Source: Corallococcus macrosporus DSM 14697 (GTDB lineage: Bacteria; Myxococcota; Myxococcia; Myxococcales; Myxococcaceae). Taken from it: DNA of 64,000 nucleotides. The position numbers and the translations under genes are program-made. This document shows, piece by piece, positions 46,026-55,467 of the stretch. Under the pieces are notes generated by a model, which saw nothing but the letters and a program-made list of their open reading frames with translations, had not been told where the DNA came from and made no database searches. Where the stretch lies: NCBI RefSeq assembly GCF_002305895.1, contig NZ_CP022203.1, forward strand, positions 1,962,501 through 2,026,500. The letters run 5' to 3'. Each line of letters opens with the position of its first letter. Position 1 is the stretch's first letter.

Positions 46026-47588
46026 ATGGACGTTTCCGCGGCCCGTGAGCGTGGCGGCATCTCCGCGCGGGCCTTCTGGCTCGGTGTCTTCGGCGTCACG
46101 GCGGCCTTCGGCCTGTTCTGCCTGGGGCTCCAGTACACGCCGGACTCGCTGCACTACTTCTCCGTGGCCCGCGGGTTGCTGTCGGGCTCGGGGCTGTCGG
46201 GGACCTTGCTCGCGGTGGACACGGCCGCGCCCCGGCCGCTGGACCTGTGGCCGCCCCTGTTCCCCATGGCCTGGGCCGCCCTGCTGTGGCTGGGGCCGGA
46301 TGCGGCGGTCATCACCCTGCACCTGCTGTGCTTCGCCGTGCTCGCCGGGGCGCTCTTCTCCATGGCGCCCGCGAGACAGGGCGCGCGGTACCTCTGGACG
46401 TGCGCGGTGCTCATCATCCTGTACCGCCCCTTCGGGCACGTGGCGGCCGCGGCATGGTCCGAGCCCCTGTGCGTCGCGCTGCTCGCGCTCGCGCTGGCGC
46501 GAGAGGTCCGGGGGGCGGACGGTGCTGGCCGCTCCTTCCTGGTGGGGGCGCTGCTGGGGCTGGCGGTGCTGACGCGCTACGCGGCGCTGTTCGTCGTGCC
46601 CGGGCTCCTGTCGTGGCGCTTCGTGTGGGCCCGTGAGGCGGGCGGGCCCTGGCGCCGGCACGTCGTGAACGCGGTGGCGCTGGGCGCGGGGCTCGGGCTC
46701 GTGGTGGCGCCGTGGTTCATCCGGAACGTCGCGTTGTTCGGACAGGCCCTGGGGCCGCCCCGGGCGCCGCGCGGCGCGGGGCTGGTGGCCTCGTTGCTCA
46801 GTGGGGTGGAGACCTTGCTGGGGGACGCGTCCTTTGGCGCGTTCGGCGTGCTGTGCGTGGCGGCCACGGTGTGGCTGCTGCTGCCCGCGCTTCGAGGTGT
46901 GAAGGGGGCGCTCCCGCCAGATGACGCGCTGGCGCGCCTGCGGCCCGCGGCGCTGATGGCGGTGTCGTATGTCGCGGGCCTGTTCTGGTCGGCCACCCGC
47001 ACGCAGATGGACACGTTGGATGGCCGCCTGTTGGCGCCGCTGGGCGTGGGGTTGCTGCCGGTGACGGCGGCGGTGCTGGTGGCGCTGGTGGAGCGCTCCC
47101 GGTTGATGTCAGCGCGGGTGCTCGTCACCACCGGCGTGGTGGTGGTGGCGGGACATCTCTGGGCCCCGCTGCACGCGCGCGTCCGGCAGCCCCGGGAAGG
47201 CTTCCACCACCTCCGCGAGCGCATTGCCCCGGTGCCGGCATGGGTGGAGGCCCACGTCACCGAGCGGGACTTGCTGCTGGGGCCGCAGCTCTGGTGGGTC
47301 CATCCCTTCACACGCGCCCCCGTGGTGGCGGATGGCTACCCCGAGCGGGGCTTCCTCACGCTCCAGACGCTGGGCCCCTACCTGCGGGAGCACGGCGCCG
47401 CCTACGAGCGCTTCTTCTGGCTGGGGACCCAGCCCCCGCCGGTCGACGCGGCGTCCTTCGAGGTGGTCGAGGTCGCTCGGCTGGAGACGAACGCCTACTG
47501 GTCCACGGTGTGGAACGCCGTCTGGGAGATTCGCCCGGCGGGCCGGGTGACGCCCATGGACAGACTCAAGGCGCGGCCCGCGCCGTAG
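46026..47588 (+). CDS. Polytopic GT-C-like membrane protein (glycosyltransferase 39-like)
   Basis: This 520-residue protein has about ten to twelve hydrophobic segments and the early acidic loop QYTPDSLHYFSVARGLL. The Asp there corresponds to the catalytic position of GT-C enzymes of the dolichyl-phosphate mannosyltransferase kind. The C-terminal ~110 residues are soluble and probably periplasmic (QLWWVHPFTRAPVVADGYP). It would transfer a sugar from a polyprenyl phosphate donor, if the family call is right. Other polytopic proteins of unknown role have a similar layout. The ATG at 46026 follows the small upstream gene. Confidence 0.75.
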   Translation: MDVSAARERGGISARAFWLGVFGVTAAFGLFCLGLQYTPDSLHYFSVARGLLSGSGLSGTLLAVDTAAPRPLDLWPPLFPMAWAALLWLGPDAAVITLHLLCFAVLAGALFSMAPARQGARYLWTCAVLIILYRPFGHVAAAAWSEPLCVALLALALAREVRGADGAGRSFLVGALLGLAVLTRYAALFVVPGLLSWRFVWAREAGGPWRRHVVNAVALGAGLGLVVAPWFIRNVALFGQALGPPRAPRGAGLVASLLSGVETLLGDASFGAFGVLCVAATVWLLLPALRGVKGALPPDDALARLRPAALMAVSYVAGLFWSATRTQMDTLDGRLLAPLGVGLLPVTAAVLVALVERSRLMSARVLVTTGVVVVAGHLWAPLHARVRQPREGFHHLRERIAPVPAWVEAHVTERDLLLGPQLWWVHPFTRAPVVADGYPERGFLTLQTLGPYLREHGAAYERFFWLGTQPPPVDAASFEVVEVARLETNAYWSTVWNAVWEIRPAGRVTPMDRLKARPAP

Positions 47589-47593
47589 GGGCT

Positions 47594-48418
47594 TCAGCGC
47601 TCGCGCGCCGCGATGCCCTCGACGAGGCGCCGGAGGTCGTGAGCCAGGGCCAGGCTGTCGGGAAGCGCCCGACCGAGGAGGCTCGGCACACCCGTGGCGA
47701 CCTGGGCGGCGTTGGTGAAGGCGCACGCGCTCGCCTGGGAGAGCCGCGCGAACGGCACCGGCCGCTCCAGGACGGGCAGCGGGCCCACGTGTCCTGCCTC
47801 CAGCAGCACCTCGCGGATGATGCCGGGAAGGCATGGGGCGGACAGCGGCGGCGTGACGAGCGCGCCGTCCCACTGGACGAAGACGTTGGCCGTGGGCAGC
47901 TCGCAGACCTCGCCCGCTTCATTGCCGAGCAGGGGCAGCCGCTCCATGACCCGGTACTGGCGGAAGTAGGACAGGCCCTTGTGGTTCAGCGTGGGGTCGC
48001 CGCGGCGGTAGGCTCCGGGCTCCTGGCTGTCCAACGCGCGGCCCTCGTGGTGAAGCCGCTCCAGGTCTGGCGAGTGCGCGCGGAAGGTGAGCAGCACCCG
48101 GCCGTCACTTGCCGACAACTTCCCCACACCTTGGAAGGCCGGGCCCAGGGCGGCATCGGCGCGCAGGCAGCGCTGGAGGGATTCGCGGACCGCGTCCTCG
48201 GTGAGGTGCTCGGGGGGAGGAGGGCGCACCGCGCCTGGAAAGGCGCCCAGGCTGGCGCGCAGCCGCGCCAGATGCCGGGCGAGGAACCACGGCCTGCCCG
48301 CCTCGATGCGGAAGGTGGTGAAGAAGCCGGCCCCGAAGAAGAAGCCCTGGGCGAAGTCCCGCAGGGGCAGGTCCTCCCAGCGCCGCACCTCGCCGTTCAC
48401 CGCGACCGTGGAGAACAT
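47594..48418 (-). CDS. pabC: 4-amino-4-deoxychorismate lyase / class IV aminotransferase
   Basis: This 274-residue fold-type IV PLP enzyme has the PLP Lys in TLNHKGLSYFRQ, the Glu of EAGEVCELPTANVFV, and a Thr/Ser phosphate-binding end (LLEAGHVGPLPVLER). It lies directly after the pabB-pabA pair, 17 bases downstream of pabA. This points to the pyruvate-eliminating step that yields p-aminobenzoate rather than D-amino acid or branched-chain transamination. Those relatives cannot be fully excluded by motif alone. It converges with the GT-C-like gene. Confidence 0.88.
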   Translation of the reverse strand: MFSTVAVNGEVRRWEDLPLRDFAQGFFFGAGFFTTFRIEAGRPWFLARHLARLRASLGAFPGAVRPPPPEHLTEDAVRESLQRCLRADAALGPAFQGVGKLSASDGRVLLTFRAHSPDLERLHHEGRALDSQEPGAYRRGDPTLNHKGLSYFRQYRVMERLPLLGNEAGEVCELPTANVFVQWDGALVTPPLSAPCLPGIIREVLLEAGHVGPLPVLERPVPFARLSQASACAFTNAAQVATGVPSLLGRALPDSLALAHDLRRLVEGIAARER

Positions 48419-48435
48419 TGCCGCCTCCCGTGCGC

Positions 48436-49005
48436 TCAGCGCGCCGGCTCCAGGAAGTTGGCGAGCAGCCGGGGCCCCTGGGGCGTGAGGAACGATTCAG
48501 GGTGGAACTGGACGCCTTCGAGGCGCGGCAGCTCGCGGTGCCGCAGGCCCATGATGAGGCCGTCCTGCCACGCCGTGACTTCCAGACACGCGGGCAGGCT
48601 GTCCGTGTCCACGACGAGCGAGTGATAGCGGGCCGCGGTGAAGGGCACGGGCAGGCCTCGGAAGACGCCCTGGCCGGAGTGCTCGATGGCCGCCGTCTTG
48701 CCGTGCACCGGCACCGGTGCGCGTATCACCTTCGCGCCGAACACCTGCCCCAGGCACTGGTGCCCCAGGCACACGCCCAGCATGGGGACGCGTCCGCCGA
48801 GCTCGCGGAGGACGGCCATGGACACCCCCGCCTCGTGGGGCGTGCAGGGGCCGGGGGAGATGAGGATGTGGTCGGGCCGGAGCGCTTCGACCTGCGCCAC
48901 GGTGATGGCGTCGTTGCGCACCACCTTGAGCTCGGCGCCCTGCGCGCCCAGCGCCTGCACGAGGTTGAACGTGAAGGAGTCGAAGTTGTCGATGACGAGA
49001 ATCAT
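48436..49005 (-). CDS. pabA: Aminodeoxychorismate/anthranilate synthase glutamine amidotransferase
   Basis: This 189-residue class I glutamine amidotransferase has the nucleophilic Cys in [14 protein letters not shown], the oxyanion-hole region [13 protein letters not shown], and the His-Glu pair in [14 protein letters not shown]. It supplies ammonia to the chorismate-using partner. The ATG overlaps the pabB stop (ATGA, 49002-49005), showing stoichiometric coupling. PabA and TrpG are interchangeable in some bacteria; the neighbourhood of pabC favours folate. Confidence 0.93.
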   Translation of the reverse strand: MILVIDNFDSFTFNLVQALGAQGAELKVVRNDAITVAQVEALRPDHILISPGPCTPHEAGVSMAVLRELGGRVPMLGVCLGHQCLGQVFGAKVIRAPVPVHGKTAAIEHSGQGVFRGLPVPFTAARYHSLVVDTDSLPACLEVTAWQDGLIMGLRHRELPRLEGVQFHPESFLTPQGPRLLANFLEPAR

Positions 49006-50456
49006 CCCGTCCTCCCCACGGCTGCCAGGGCCAGGAGCTGCGAGCGCGCCTTGTTGAGCGTCTCCTTGTACTCCTGGCGGGGCTGCGAGTCGTGGACGAT
49101 GCCGCCTCCGACCTGTGCGTAGGCCCGGTGGTCCTTCACCACCAGCGTGCGGATGACGATGTTCAGGTCCAGGTCCCCCGTGAAGGACAGGTACCCGAGC
49201 GAGCCCGTGTAGAGCCCCCGGGCGTGCGGCTCCAGCTCGGTGATGAGCTGCATCGTCCGAATCTTCGGCACGCCCGTAATCGTCCCTCCGGGGAAGAGCG
49301 CGCCCACCACGTCCAGCGGCTCCACGCCCGGCGCGAGCTGGCCGACGACCTCTGATTCGATGTGGAGGACGTGGGCGTACTCGACGATGTCCATCAGCTT
49401 CGTCACTGCGACGGAGCCGTAGGCGCAGACCCGGCCCAGGTCGTTGCGCTCCAGGTCCACGAGCATGGCGTGCTCGGCGCGCTCCTTCTCGTTGGTGCGC
49501 AGCTCGTGGACGAAGCGCGCCTCCTCCTCGGGCGTCCCCCGCCGGCGCGTGCCCGCGATGGGACGGGTGGTGGCGCGGCCGTCCTCCACCCGGACGAGTC
49601 GCTCCGGTGAGGCGCTGACGACGTGGAAGCCATCGCCTTCGAGGTAGCTGGCGAAGTGGACCGGGTTGATGGCGGACAGCGTTTCGTAGAGCGCGAGCGG
49701 CTCGCCGGGGAAGTCCACCTCCAGCCGTTGAGAGAGATTGACCTGATAGGTGTCACCGGCGCGGATGTACTCGCGCACGCGCTCCACCGCGTCCAGGTAG
49801 GCCTCCTGGGTGAAGTTGGAGCGGTACCGCGCGGAGGGGCCCTCCATCGCGGGGGGCGTGGGCGGAGCCGTGGGCGTGGCCGAGCGGACGTGGGCTTCCA
49901 GGGTGTCCAGCCGGCGCTCGCAGTCCTCCCAGTCCGCGCCCGTGGCCACCGCGAGGAGGTGGCCCTCGTGGTGGTCCACGGCGAGGAAGGTGTCGACGAA
50001 CGACAGGGCGATTTCGGGCAGGTGCAGGTCGTCCCGTGGGTGCCGTGGGAGGGGCTCGAAGCAGTGCGCGGCCTCGTAGCCGAAGAAGCCCACCGCGCCG
50101 CCACAGAAGAGCGGCATTCCGGGATGGCGCACGCCGCGCCACCGGCGCAGCAGCGTGCGGAGCACCTCCAGCGGTGAGCCCTGCTGGAGCGTGCCGTCAA
50201 TGAAGCACTGTCCTCCTTGGGCGGTGAAGCGCAGGAAGGGCTGGGCGCCAAGGAAGGAGTAGCGCCCCTCGGCGCTGACCCGGGTGCTCTCCAGCAGGAA
50301 CCGGCCTTCGGCGGGGAGGGTCCGCAGGAGGTCCACGGGACGCAGCGCACCCAGCGGGAGCCGCCGCACCACGGGCACCTGGTTGTAGCCCTGGGCCACG
50401 AATGCCTGGAAGGACGTCCGGTCCGGGAAGCGCGTGGGGGAGGGCGGGCGGCTCAT
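49002..50456 (-). CDS. pabB: Aminodeoxychorismate synthase component I (PabB/TrpE family)
   Basis: This 484-residue chorismate-binding enzyme has [15 protein letters not shown], the [13 protein letters not shown] motif, [28 protein letters not shown] and the closing [16 protein letters not shown], all standard in the PabB/TrpE fold. In E. coli PabB the position after PI is Lys and in TrpE Ala; here it is Ala. The assignment to folate therefore rests on the pabA-pabC neighbours. The ATG at 50456 is chosen because the frame upstream runs into a repeat array and is not protein-like. The operon order is pabB-pabA-pabC. Confidence 0.85.
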   Translation of the reverse strand: MSRPPSPTRFPDRTSFQAFVAQGYNQVPVVRRLPLGALRPVDLLRTLPAEGRFLLESTRVSAEGRYSFLGAQPFLRFTAQGGQCFIDGTLQQGSPLEVLRTLLRRWRGVRHPGMPLFCGGAVGFFGYEAAHCFEPLPRHPRDDLHLPEIALSFVDTFLAVDHHEGHLLAVATGADWEDCERRLDTLEAHVRSATPTAPPTPPAMEGPSARYRSNFTQEAYLDAVERVREYIRAGDTYQVNLSQRLEVDFPGEPLALYETLSAINPVHFASYLEGDGFHVVSASPERLVRVEDGRATTRPIAGTRRRGTPEEEARFVHELRTNEKERAEHAMLVDLERNDLGRVCAYGSVAVTKLMDIVEYAHVLHIESEVVGQLAPGVEPLDVVGALFPGGTITGVPKIRTMQLITELEPHARGLYTGSLGYLSFTGDLDLNIVIRTLVVKDHRAYAQVGGGIVHDSQPRQEYKETLNKARSQLLALAAVGRTG

Positions 50457-50496
50457 GGCGAGGCGCTTGATACCAGGAACCGCGCCGGCCGCCGCC

Positions 50497-50920
50497 TGGA
50501 AGGAACGTTCCGTCCAGGCCGCTGAGGTTGAGCGCCCCGGGCCGGGTGGCTCGGGCGGAATGAACGTTCCGTCCAGGTTGCCACGTCTCGGGAGCGCTAC
50601 CGGGCCGGAGGTTGGTGGAATGAACGTTCCATCCACGAAGTCACGCCTACGGAGGGCTCCGGCTCGCTTGCCAGGGTGGAATGGCCGTTCCTATTACGGC
50701 ACTTCGCCGACGGAAGGGCCTCTCAGCCAGGGGGCGAGGATGGAATGAGCGTTCCGTCCAGCCCGCCACGTCCACGGACGGCCCGGGCTGGGCCGGTTCC
50801 GGTGGAATGAGCGTTCCTTCCACGCTGCCTCCTCAATGGAGGCCCCAGGCTGGGCATGCAGGATGGAATCAACGTTCGTCCTGTCCGCCGCGCCTCCATG
50901 ACGGGCCCCCGGGGCAGGGC
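50497..50920. repeat. Array of seven diverged ~61-bp tandem repeats with palindromic core
   Basis: Seven units start at 50497, 50556, 50616, 50677, 50741, 50803 and 50864. Each opens with a 20-base block close to TGGAATGARCGTTCCRTCCA (palindromic GGAA...TTCC; the first unit contains GGAACGTTCC). The rest of each unit is loosely conserved, around ACGGASGGCCCGGGCTGG, with spacings of 59-64 bases. Spacing is not a multiple of three and no frame is conserved. The array fills the interval between the 3' end of the large ATPase gene and the pabB start. Units are related throughout, so it is not a CRISPR. Possible roles: multi-site operator, structured leader RNA, or a DNA signal for the adjacent system. 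Confidence 0.85.
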
Positions 50921-53900
50921 TCACTCTGAGCTGCGCTCCAGCGTGCGGCGGGCCTCCTTGAGGATGTCGTCCTCGGAGAGTTGATCGGTGCGAATCGCGG
51001 AGCGGTCCGCCCTCAGTTGTTGGACCTTCCCCTCGCGCAGGACATGGAACTGGCCCGGCTTCTGGCCGGGGAGTCGGGTCTCGGCGTCGATCCGGGCCTC
51101 GGTGAACATGGGCTTGAGCTTTTTCAGGGCGTTGTCTTCCTTCACCCCGCCGACGAACCAGGTGCGCACGTTCTCCCGGCACTTGTAATCCAGGTCACCC
51201 GGGCTCTGCGTGCCCAGCATGACGCCCAGCCCCGCCGAGCGCGCACGCTTGAGGAGGTTCTCCATCGGCTGCTTCGTCGCGGGCTTGCTCGTCGCGGGAA
51301 GGTAGATGTCGGCTTCGTCGAAGAGCACGACGGCCTGGAGCTTGGAAGCGGGGTGCTGGCTGGTCCAGCGGTTCGCTTCCAGCAGCAGTTGTGACACCCA
51401 GAAGCGGATGCGGTTGAGGTCCCCCAGGTACTTGGTGCTGATGATGCTCAAGCGCGTCTTGCCCGGCTTGCGCGCGGCGCCGAGCCCGAGCAGCTCATTC
51501 ATGTCCAGCCGTTCACCGCCCGTGGCCATCAGAGGGCGAAGGTCGAGCCGAAGCACTTCAAGGTCCTGAGCGAGCTTGGCGAAGGTCTTGGGCGGCAGGC
51601 CCCCCGTCTCCTGCCTGAGCGACTCGTCCTGTTCCGCGACGAACTTCTGGACCATTTCCAGCGTCAACTCGCTTCCCGGTGGCCGCTGGACCAGCAGGCG
51701 CAAGGCCTGGGTGAGCAGTGCTCGGGCCGCCTTGTCGTTGGGACTGGTCTTGTATTCGAGCATGCCCGCGATGGCGTCCGCGGCTTGCTGCACTCCCTGT
51801 TCACGCTCTTCGGGTGACTGGCTTTCGAGGCCGCGGGGAATCACCGGGATGGCCAGCGGCCGTCCGTCGGAGCGGCCTGGCGTGTAGAGCGCGACCTCGA
51901 CCCGCTCCCGCAGCAGGCGGCGTCGCTCGATGAGGGCGGGGTCGTCCAGGTGCTCCTCCCAGGACAGCTCCCGCGCGTAGGCGGCGAGGTCTCCCTTCCG
52001 GTCGACGAGGATGGCCGGAATGCCTCGGAGGAGCAGTTGCTCCAGGACGTTGAGCGCCAGTGTCGTCTTGCCGCTGCCGGTGGTGCCCAGGAAGGCGCTG
52101 TGGCGGGTCAGCTCGGAGGGCTCCACCGTCACGACCTGGCTGAACACACCTTCGGAGGTACCAATCCGCATGGGGCCCGTGAGTGTCTCCGTGGGGCGCG
52201 CGGAGGGGGGCGAGGCGGCTGTTGGCTCGTTGCCCTTGAAACCGATGGTGGCTTTCAGTCCCCGCGGCGGTGTCAGGGTGTGTCCCGTCAGCATCTGCGA
52301 CTCGACGGTGATGCCCGTCAGCGGGTCCTCCGCCAGGAGCTCGGCGCTGCCGTGCTGGTGCCCTTGCGAGACGGCGGGCTCGCGGTGTTCGCGCAGGTCC
52401 CTCGCTTCCCGGGCACTCGTTTCGGCACGCGTCGAGGGTTTGGACTTCGCTCCGGAGAGGACGTCGGGCGCGAGGGGGGCCCCATCAGGCTGCGTTCGCG
52501 GGCTGGCGAACAGCTCCGACTGCGCCTTCGTGGCGGTGCTCCTGGCGCCGACATTGCCCATGGGCGACGCGCCACCGTTCTTGAGCGCGGGCTTGTTTGG
52601 AGCCTTCGTTCCAGGGGACGGAGGCGTGGTGTCCGGCTTCTCCAGTCCCAGCATGTCGCCCACGGACTTGAGCCGGGTGATGGGGCGTGCCGTCCGGCTC
52701 CATTCCGTGAGCGCGGCCTCGCCCGCGTGCTTCTCGCGGAAGGTGCGCAGGGCCATGAGGTCCCGAAGCTCGGTGTCTCCGACGACGACCCGCCGTCCGC
52801 CCTTGCGGAGCAGCGCGCCCAGTTGCTCGGCGATGACACCGCCGGGCCGAGCGGGAGGGAAGTCCGTGGTCCGCACGATGACGGGGGTCTTCCCCGAGGC
52901 CTTCTTGAGGGCTTCGGTCATCTGCTTGCCGAGGCCGCCGCCTCGCGAGTCCTTTTCGCACAGCGCGATGAGGAGCCTGCTCCCTTCCGGATGGAGCTGG
53001 ACGTCCAGCATCTCCTTTTCCTTGGGCTTGACGTCGAAGCGCCTGGCGTCGCCGAGCTCCTTGCTTCCCGCCTCGATGGCCCAGGCCAGCAGCTCGGCGA
53101 CATCCGCGGGCTCCTCGGGCGGGTCGATGCGCAAGGTGGCGCGGAAGTCCGTCCACAGTTGGTCCATGTCCGGCTTCAGGACCTGGTGCCGCGGCTCCGC
53201 CGGGGTGTGGGGCTTCCCCAGCTCCTGGGGGCGCTGCAGCGGGAAGCTCGCGGGCAGCTTGCCGTCCTGGATGGCCCGGTCGCGGTAGCGGCGGCACTCG
53301 TTCAGGACGTCACGGGCGCGGTGCCCGCCAAGCACCTCGAAGCCGTCCGCGGGAATGGGCCAGGTCGGGTCCGACGGGGAGAGCGTGAACCCACGCTGCT
53401 CGAACAGGGCTTGCAGTCGGCGCGCCGCGAGGTCCCGGGCCGTGTCGGCGGTGACCGTGGCCTCGAGCATCACGGGCTCTGGGTCGTTCTCGATGCGGTC
53501 CACCGTGCTCCGGTTGAGCAGGGGCTTCATCTTCACCCAATAGTCCGTGAGGCAGCAGAAGACCACGACCGCGCGAGGCACCTTGCTCGCGATGGCCGCG
53601 AGGCTGTTCATCGCGCGCCGGAAGGAGTTCTCCATCTGCGGACGCTGCTCGAAGTCGCTGACGTCCTCGACCTGGTCCACGCACAGCACGAGCGCCTGTC
53701 CCAGGCCGCCCATCAGGCGCCCCAGGTGCTCCACCATTCGCGCCGGTGCGTCGTCGGCGGTCCGGGGAATGAGGTTGCCGATGACGCGCTGGTCCGCCTC
53801 GGACAGGCTCTCGCAGCGCAGCCAGTGGAAGATGCGGCGGTTGAGGCGGGGATCTCTCCGATGCAGGTAGATGAGGGCGCGCAGCAGGTCGACTTCCACG

Positions 53901-54445
53901 TCCCGGAAGCGCGGGTCCATCAGCAGCTCGTCCGCCACGACCCGGATGGTGCCGTGCAGCTCCTCGCCCTCCAGGATCTGCTCATCCTTGAGGTGCAGCG
54001 CGTAGGCGCTGGTGCACTGGGCCATCAGTGCATCCGACAGGTGCATCAGCCCGCTGTCGTCATCGTCGCCCGCCTCATCGAAGGGCTTGTCCAGGGAGTC
54101 GATGAGGTTGGACAGGATGTAGCGGTCGTACTGCGTCACGTCGACGGTCATCGGCATGTAGCCGACGAAGCCCTGGCGCTGCCCGTGGGCGGTGTTCCGG
54201 AAGGCACGAACCAGGTGCGTCTTGCCGCTGCCTGACTCACCGAGCAGGAGCAGCAGTTTGCCGGCGCTCGGAGGCGAGTCTGACGAGGCCTTGTCGAGCA
54301 GCCGCTTGAAGGCCCGTCGTGCCGGCGCGTTGAGGGTCTCCACGTCGTACGGGTCCGCCTGCCAGATGTGCTGGCCTTGTTCGACGCTGGTGAAGACCTC
54401 GCGGGAATCGTCGAGGAAGGGTTCGAGACGGGGGTCGTTGGCCAC
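50921..54445 (-). CDS. Large dual-ATPase protein: N-terminal AAA-type and C-terminal HerA/FtsK-like domains
   Basis: This 1174-residue protein has two separate P-loops. The first is LLLLLGESGSGKTHLVRAF (about residues 64-82) with Walker B ALVLCVDQVEDV near 255. The second is AFLGTTGSGKTTLALNVLEQ near 787 with LVDRKGDLAAY, Walker B VVLFDEADIYLP near 1040, then GLGVMLGTQSPGDLDYK, as in HerA/DUF853 DNA-pumping ATPases. Between them lie an alpha/beta segment (about 470-600) and a low-complexity linker (about 620-720). The GTG at 54445 has AGGAG six bases upstream. It is the third gene of an operon with a DUF559-like nuclease. I know no named system with this exact protein. Confidence 0.85.
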   Translation of the reverse strand: MANDPRLEPFLDDSREVFTSVEQGQHIWQADPYDVETLNAPARRAFKRLLDKASSDSPPSAGKLLLLLGESGSGKTHLVRAFRNTAHGQRQGFVGYMPMTVDVTQYDRYILSNLIDSLDKPFDEAGDDDDSGLMHLSDALMAQCTSAYALHLKDEQILEGEELHGTIRVVADELLMDPRFRDVEVDLLRALIYLHRRDPRLNRRIFHWLRCESLSEADQRVIGNLIPRTADDAPARMVEHLGRLMGGLGQALVLCVDQVEDVSDFEQRPQMENSFRRAMNSLAAIASKVPRAVVVFCCLTDYWVKMKPLLNRSTVDRIENDPEPVMLEATVTADTARDLAARRLQALFEQRGFTLSPSDPTWPIPADGFEVLGGHRARDVLNECRRYRDRAIQDGKLPASFPLQRPQELGKPHTPAEPRHQVLKPDMDQLWTDFRATLRIDPPEEPADVAELLAWAIEAGSKELGDARRFDVKPKEKEMLDVQLHPEGSRLLIALCEKDSRGGGLGKQMTEALKKASGKTPVIVRTTDFPPARPGGVIAEQLGALLRKGGRRVVVGDTELRDLMALRTFREKHAGEAALTEWSRTARPITRLKSVGDMLGLEKPDTTPPSPGTKAPNKPALKNGGASPMGNVGARSTATKAQSELFASPRTQPDGAPLAPDVLSGAKSKPSTRAETSAREARDLREHREPAVSQGHQHGSAELLAEDPLTGITVESQMLTGHTLTPPRGLKATIGFKGNEPTAASPPSARPTETLTGPMRIGTSEGVFSQVVTVEPSELTRHSAFLGTTGSGKTTLALNVLEQLLLRGIPAILVDRKGDLAAYARELSWEEHLDDPALIERRRLLRERVEVALYTPGRSDGRPLAIPVIPRGLESQSPEEREQGVQQAADAIAGMLEYKTSPNDKAARALLTQALRLLVQRPPGSELTLEMVQKFVAEQDESLRQETGGLPPKTFAKLAQDLEVLRLDLRPLMATGGERLDMNELLGLGAARKPGKTRLSIISTKYLGDLNRIRFWVSQLLLEANRWTSQHPASKLQAVVLFDEADIYLPATSKPATKQPMENLLKRARSAGLGVMLGTQSPGDLDYKCRENVRTWFVGGVKEDNALKKLKPMFTEARIDAETRLPGQKPGQFHVLREGKVQQLRADRSAIRTDQLSEDDILKEARRTLERSSE

Positions 54446-54465
54446 GGGGCGCTCCTGGGTTCGGG

Positions 54466-55467
54466 CTAGACGACAACGAAGTGGAAGCTGGCGCCGAAGG
54501 ACTGGACCTCGGATTCGGCCACGTCCTTCGGATCCATGGCGGACACGAGGTCCGCGCGCGTCAGGGACAACAGGCGGGTGCGGTTGGCTTCCAGGAGCGC
54601 CGCGTTGAAGGCCTCGCGGGTGCGCCACTCGGGTTGGAGGGCCTTCCACACGTGGGAGATGAAGACCTTGTTCGCGCCGAAGCGGCCCGTGGGCAGGTCG
54701 CGGGCGACCGACAGCACGCGCTCGGCGAAGGCGGCCGGGGCAGCCTGCGCCTCCGAGCCCGGCGCCGCTCGGACCTCCGGTTCATCCTCGGAAGCGTCGT
54801 CTGCCTGCGCGACAGCGAACCGCCGCAGCAGCGACAGCCTCACGACCTCCGCGTCCGCGCGGGAGGCGCCGGCCGCACGGGCCGCCAACTGCTCCACGCC
54901 CTTGCGCGGGTCCTTCGTCTCCGTGTCCAGCATCTTCCCGAGCAAGTGCGCCTGCACCGCGCTCAAGGTGAAGGGCCGGTCCGTCTCGACACCGAGCTCC
55001 CGCCACAAGAGCCGGTCCCGCGTCTGCGCCAGCGTGAGACCTTCCTCGGCATCCAGTCCGTGCTGTCGCTGGAGCGCGGCGGCGCGAACGCCGTCCGCGT
55101 CCTTCATCCGCGCCACCACGGCCTTCGAGGCCGGCAGGTCCAGGCTGAGCGCCACCAGGTGGGTCGCCTTCAGCTTCTGCCACGTCAGCCCGCGCGGCGG
55201 CTGGTCCAGGTGGAGGAAGCGCAGCACGGCCGTCCGCCCCGTGGGCGTCAGCTCCAGGCCGCTGCGTCCGCGCAGGGCCACCGTCCCACCGCCCAGCAGC
55301 GACTCCAGCAATGACTCGAAGCGGGCTTTCCATTCCGAGCGGCTGAGCCGGTGCTCCACGAAGGGCCGGAGCGCCGCCTCCAGTTCCTTGCGCGTCCCAC
55401 GCCGCTCACCGCGCGTCATGAGCCAGGACAAGGCAATGCCTGACAGCCGCTGCTCAGCGCTTCCCAT
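54466..55467 (-). CDS. Protein of unknown function with possible winged-helix ends
   Basis: This 333-residue protein begins with a region resembling a winged helix (ALSWLMTRGERRGTRKELEA through GLELTPTGRTAVLRFLHL). A helical middle follows, and a C-terminal ~85-residue segment (GANKVFISHVWKALQPEW, LSLTRADLVSAMDPKDVA, ASFHFVVV) also looks like a winged-helix or helix-turn-helix unit. It has no signal peptide or membrane helix. It overlaps the end of the nuclease gene by 14 bases and is followed 20 bases later by the ATPase gene, so all three should be made together. An adaptor or DNA-recognition role in the complex is inference only. Confidence 0.75.
   Translation of the reverse strand: MGSAEQRLSGIALSWLMTRGERRGTRKELEAALRPFVEHRLSRSEWKARFESLLESLLGGGTVALRGRSGLELTPTGRTAVLRFLHLDQPPRGLTWQKLKATHLVALSLDLPASKAVVARMKDADGVRAAALQRQHGLDAEEGLTLAQTRDRLLWRELGVETDRPFTLSAVQAHLLGKMLDTETKDPRKGVEQLAARAAGASRADAEVVRLSLLRRFAVAQADDASEDEPEVRAAPGSEAQAAPAAFAERVLSVARDLPTGRFGANKVFISHVWKALQPEWRTREAFNAALLEANRTRLLSLTRADLVSAMDPKDVAESEVQSFGASFHFVVV

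Noticed and set aside
50497-50920. CRISPR array
   Set aside because: The units have a short 20-base repeat, and the intervening parts are also related to each other rather than unique. Spacing varies and no cas genes are near. It is a diverged tandem repeat instead.
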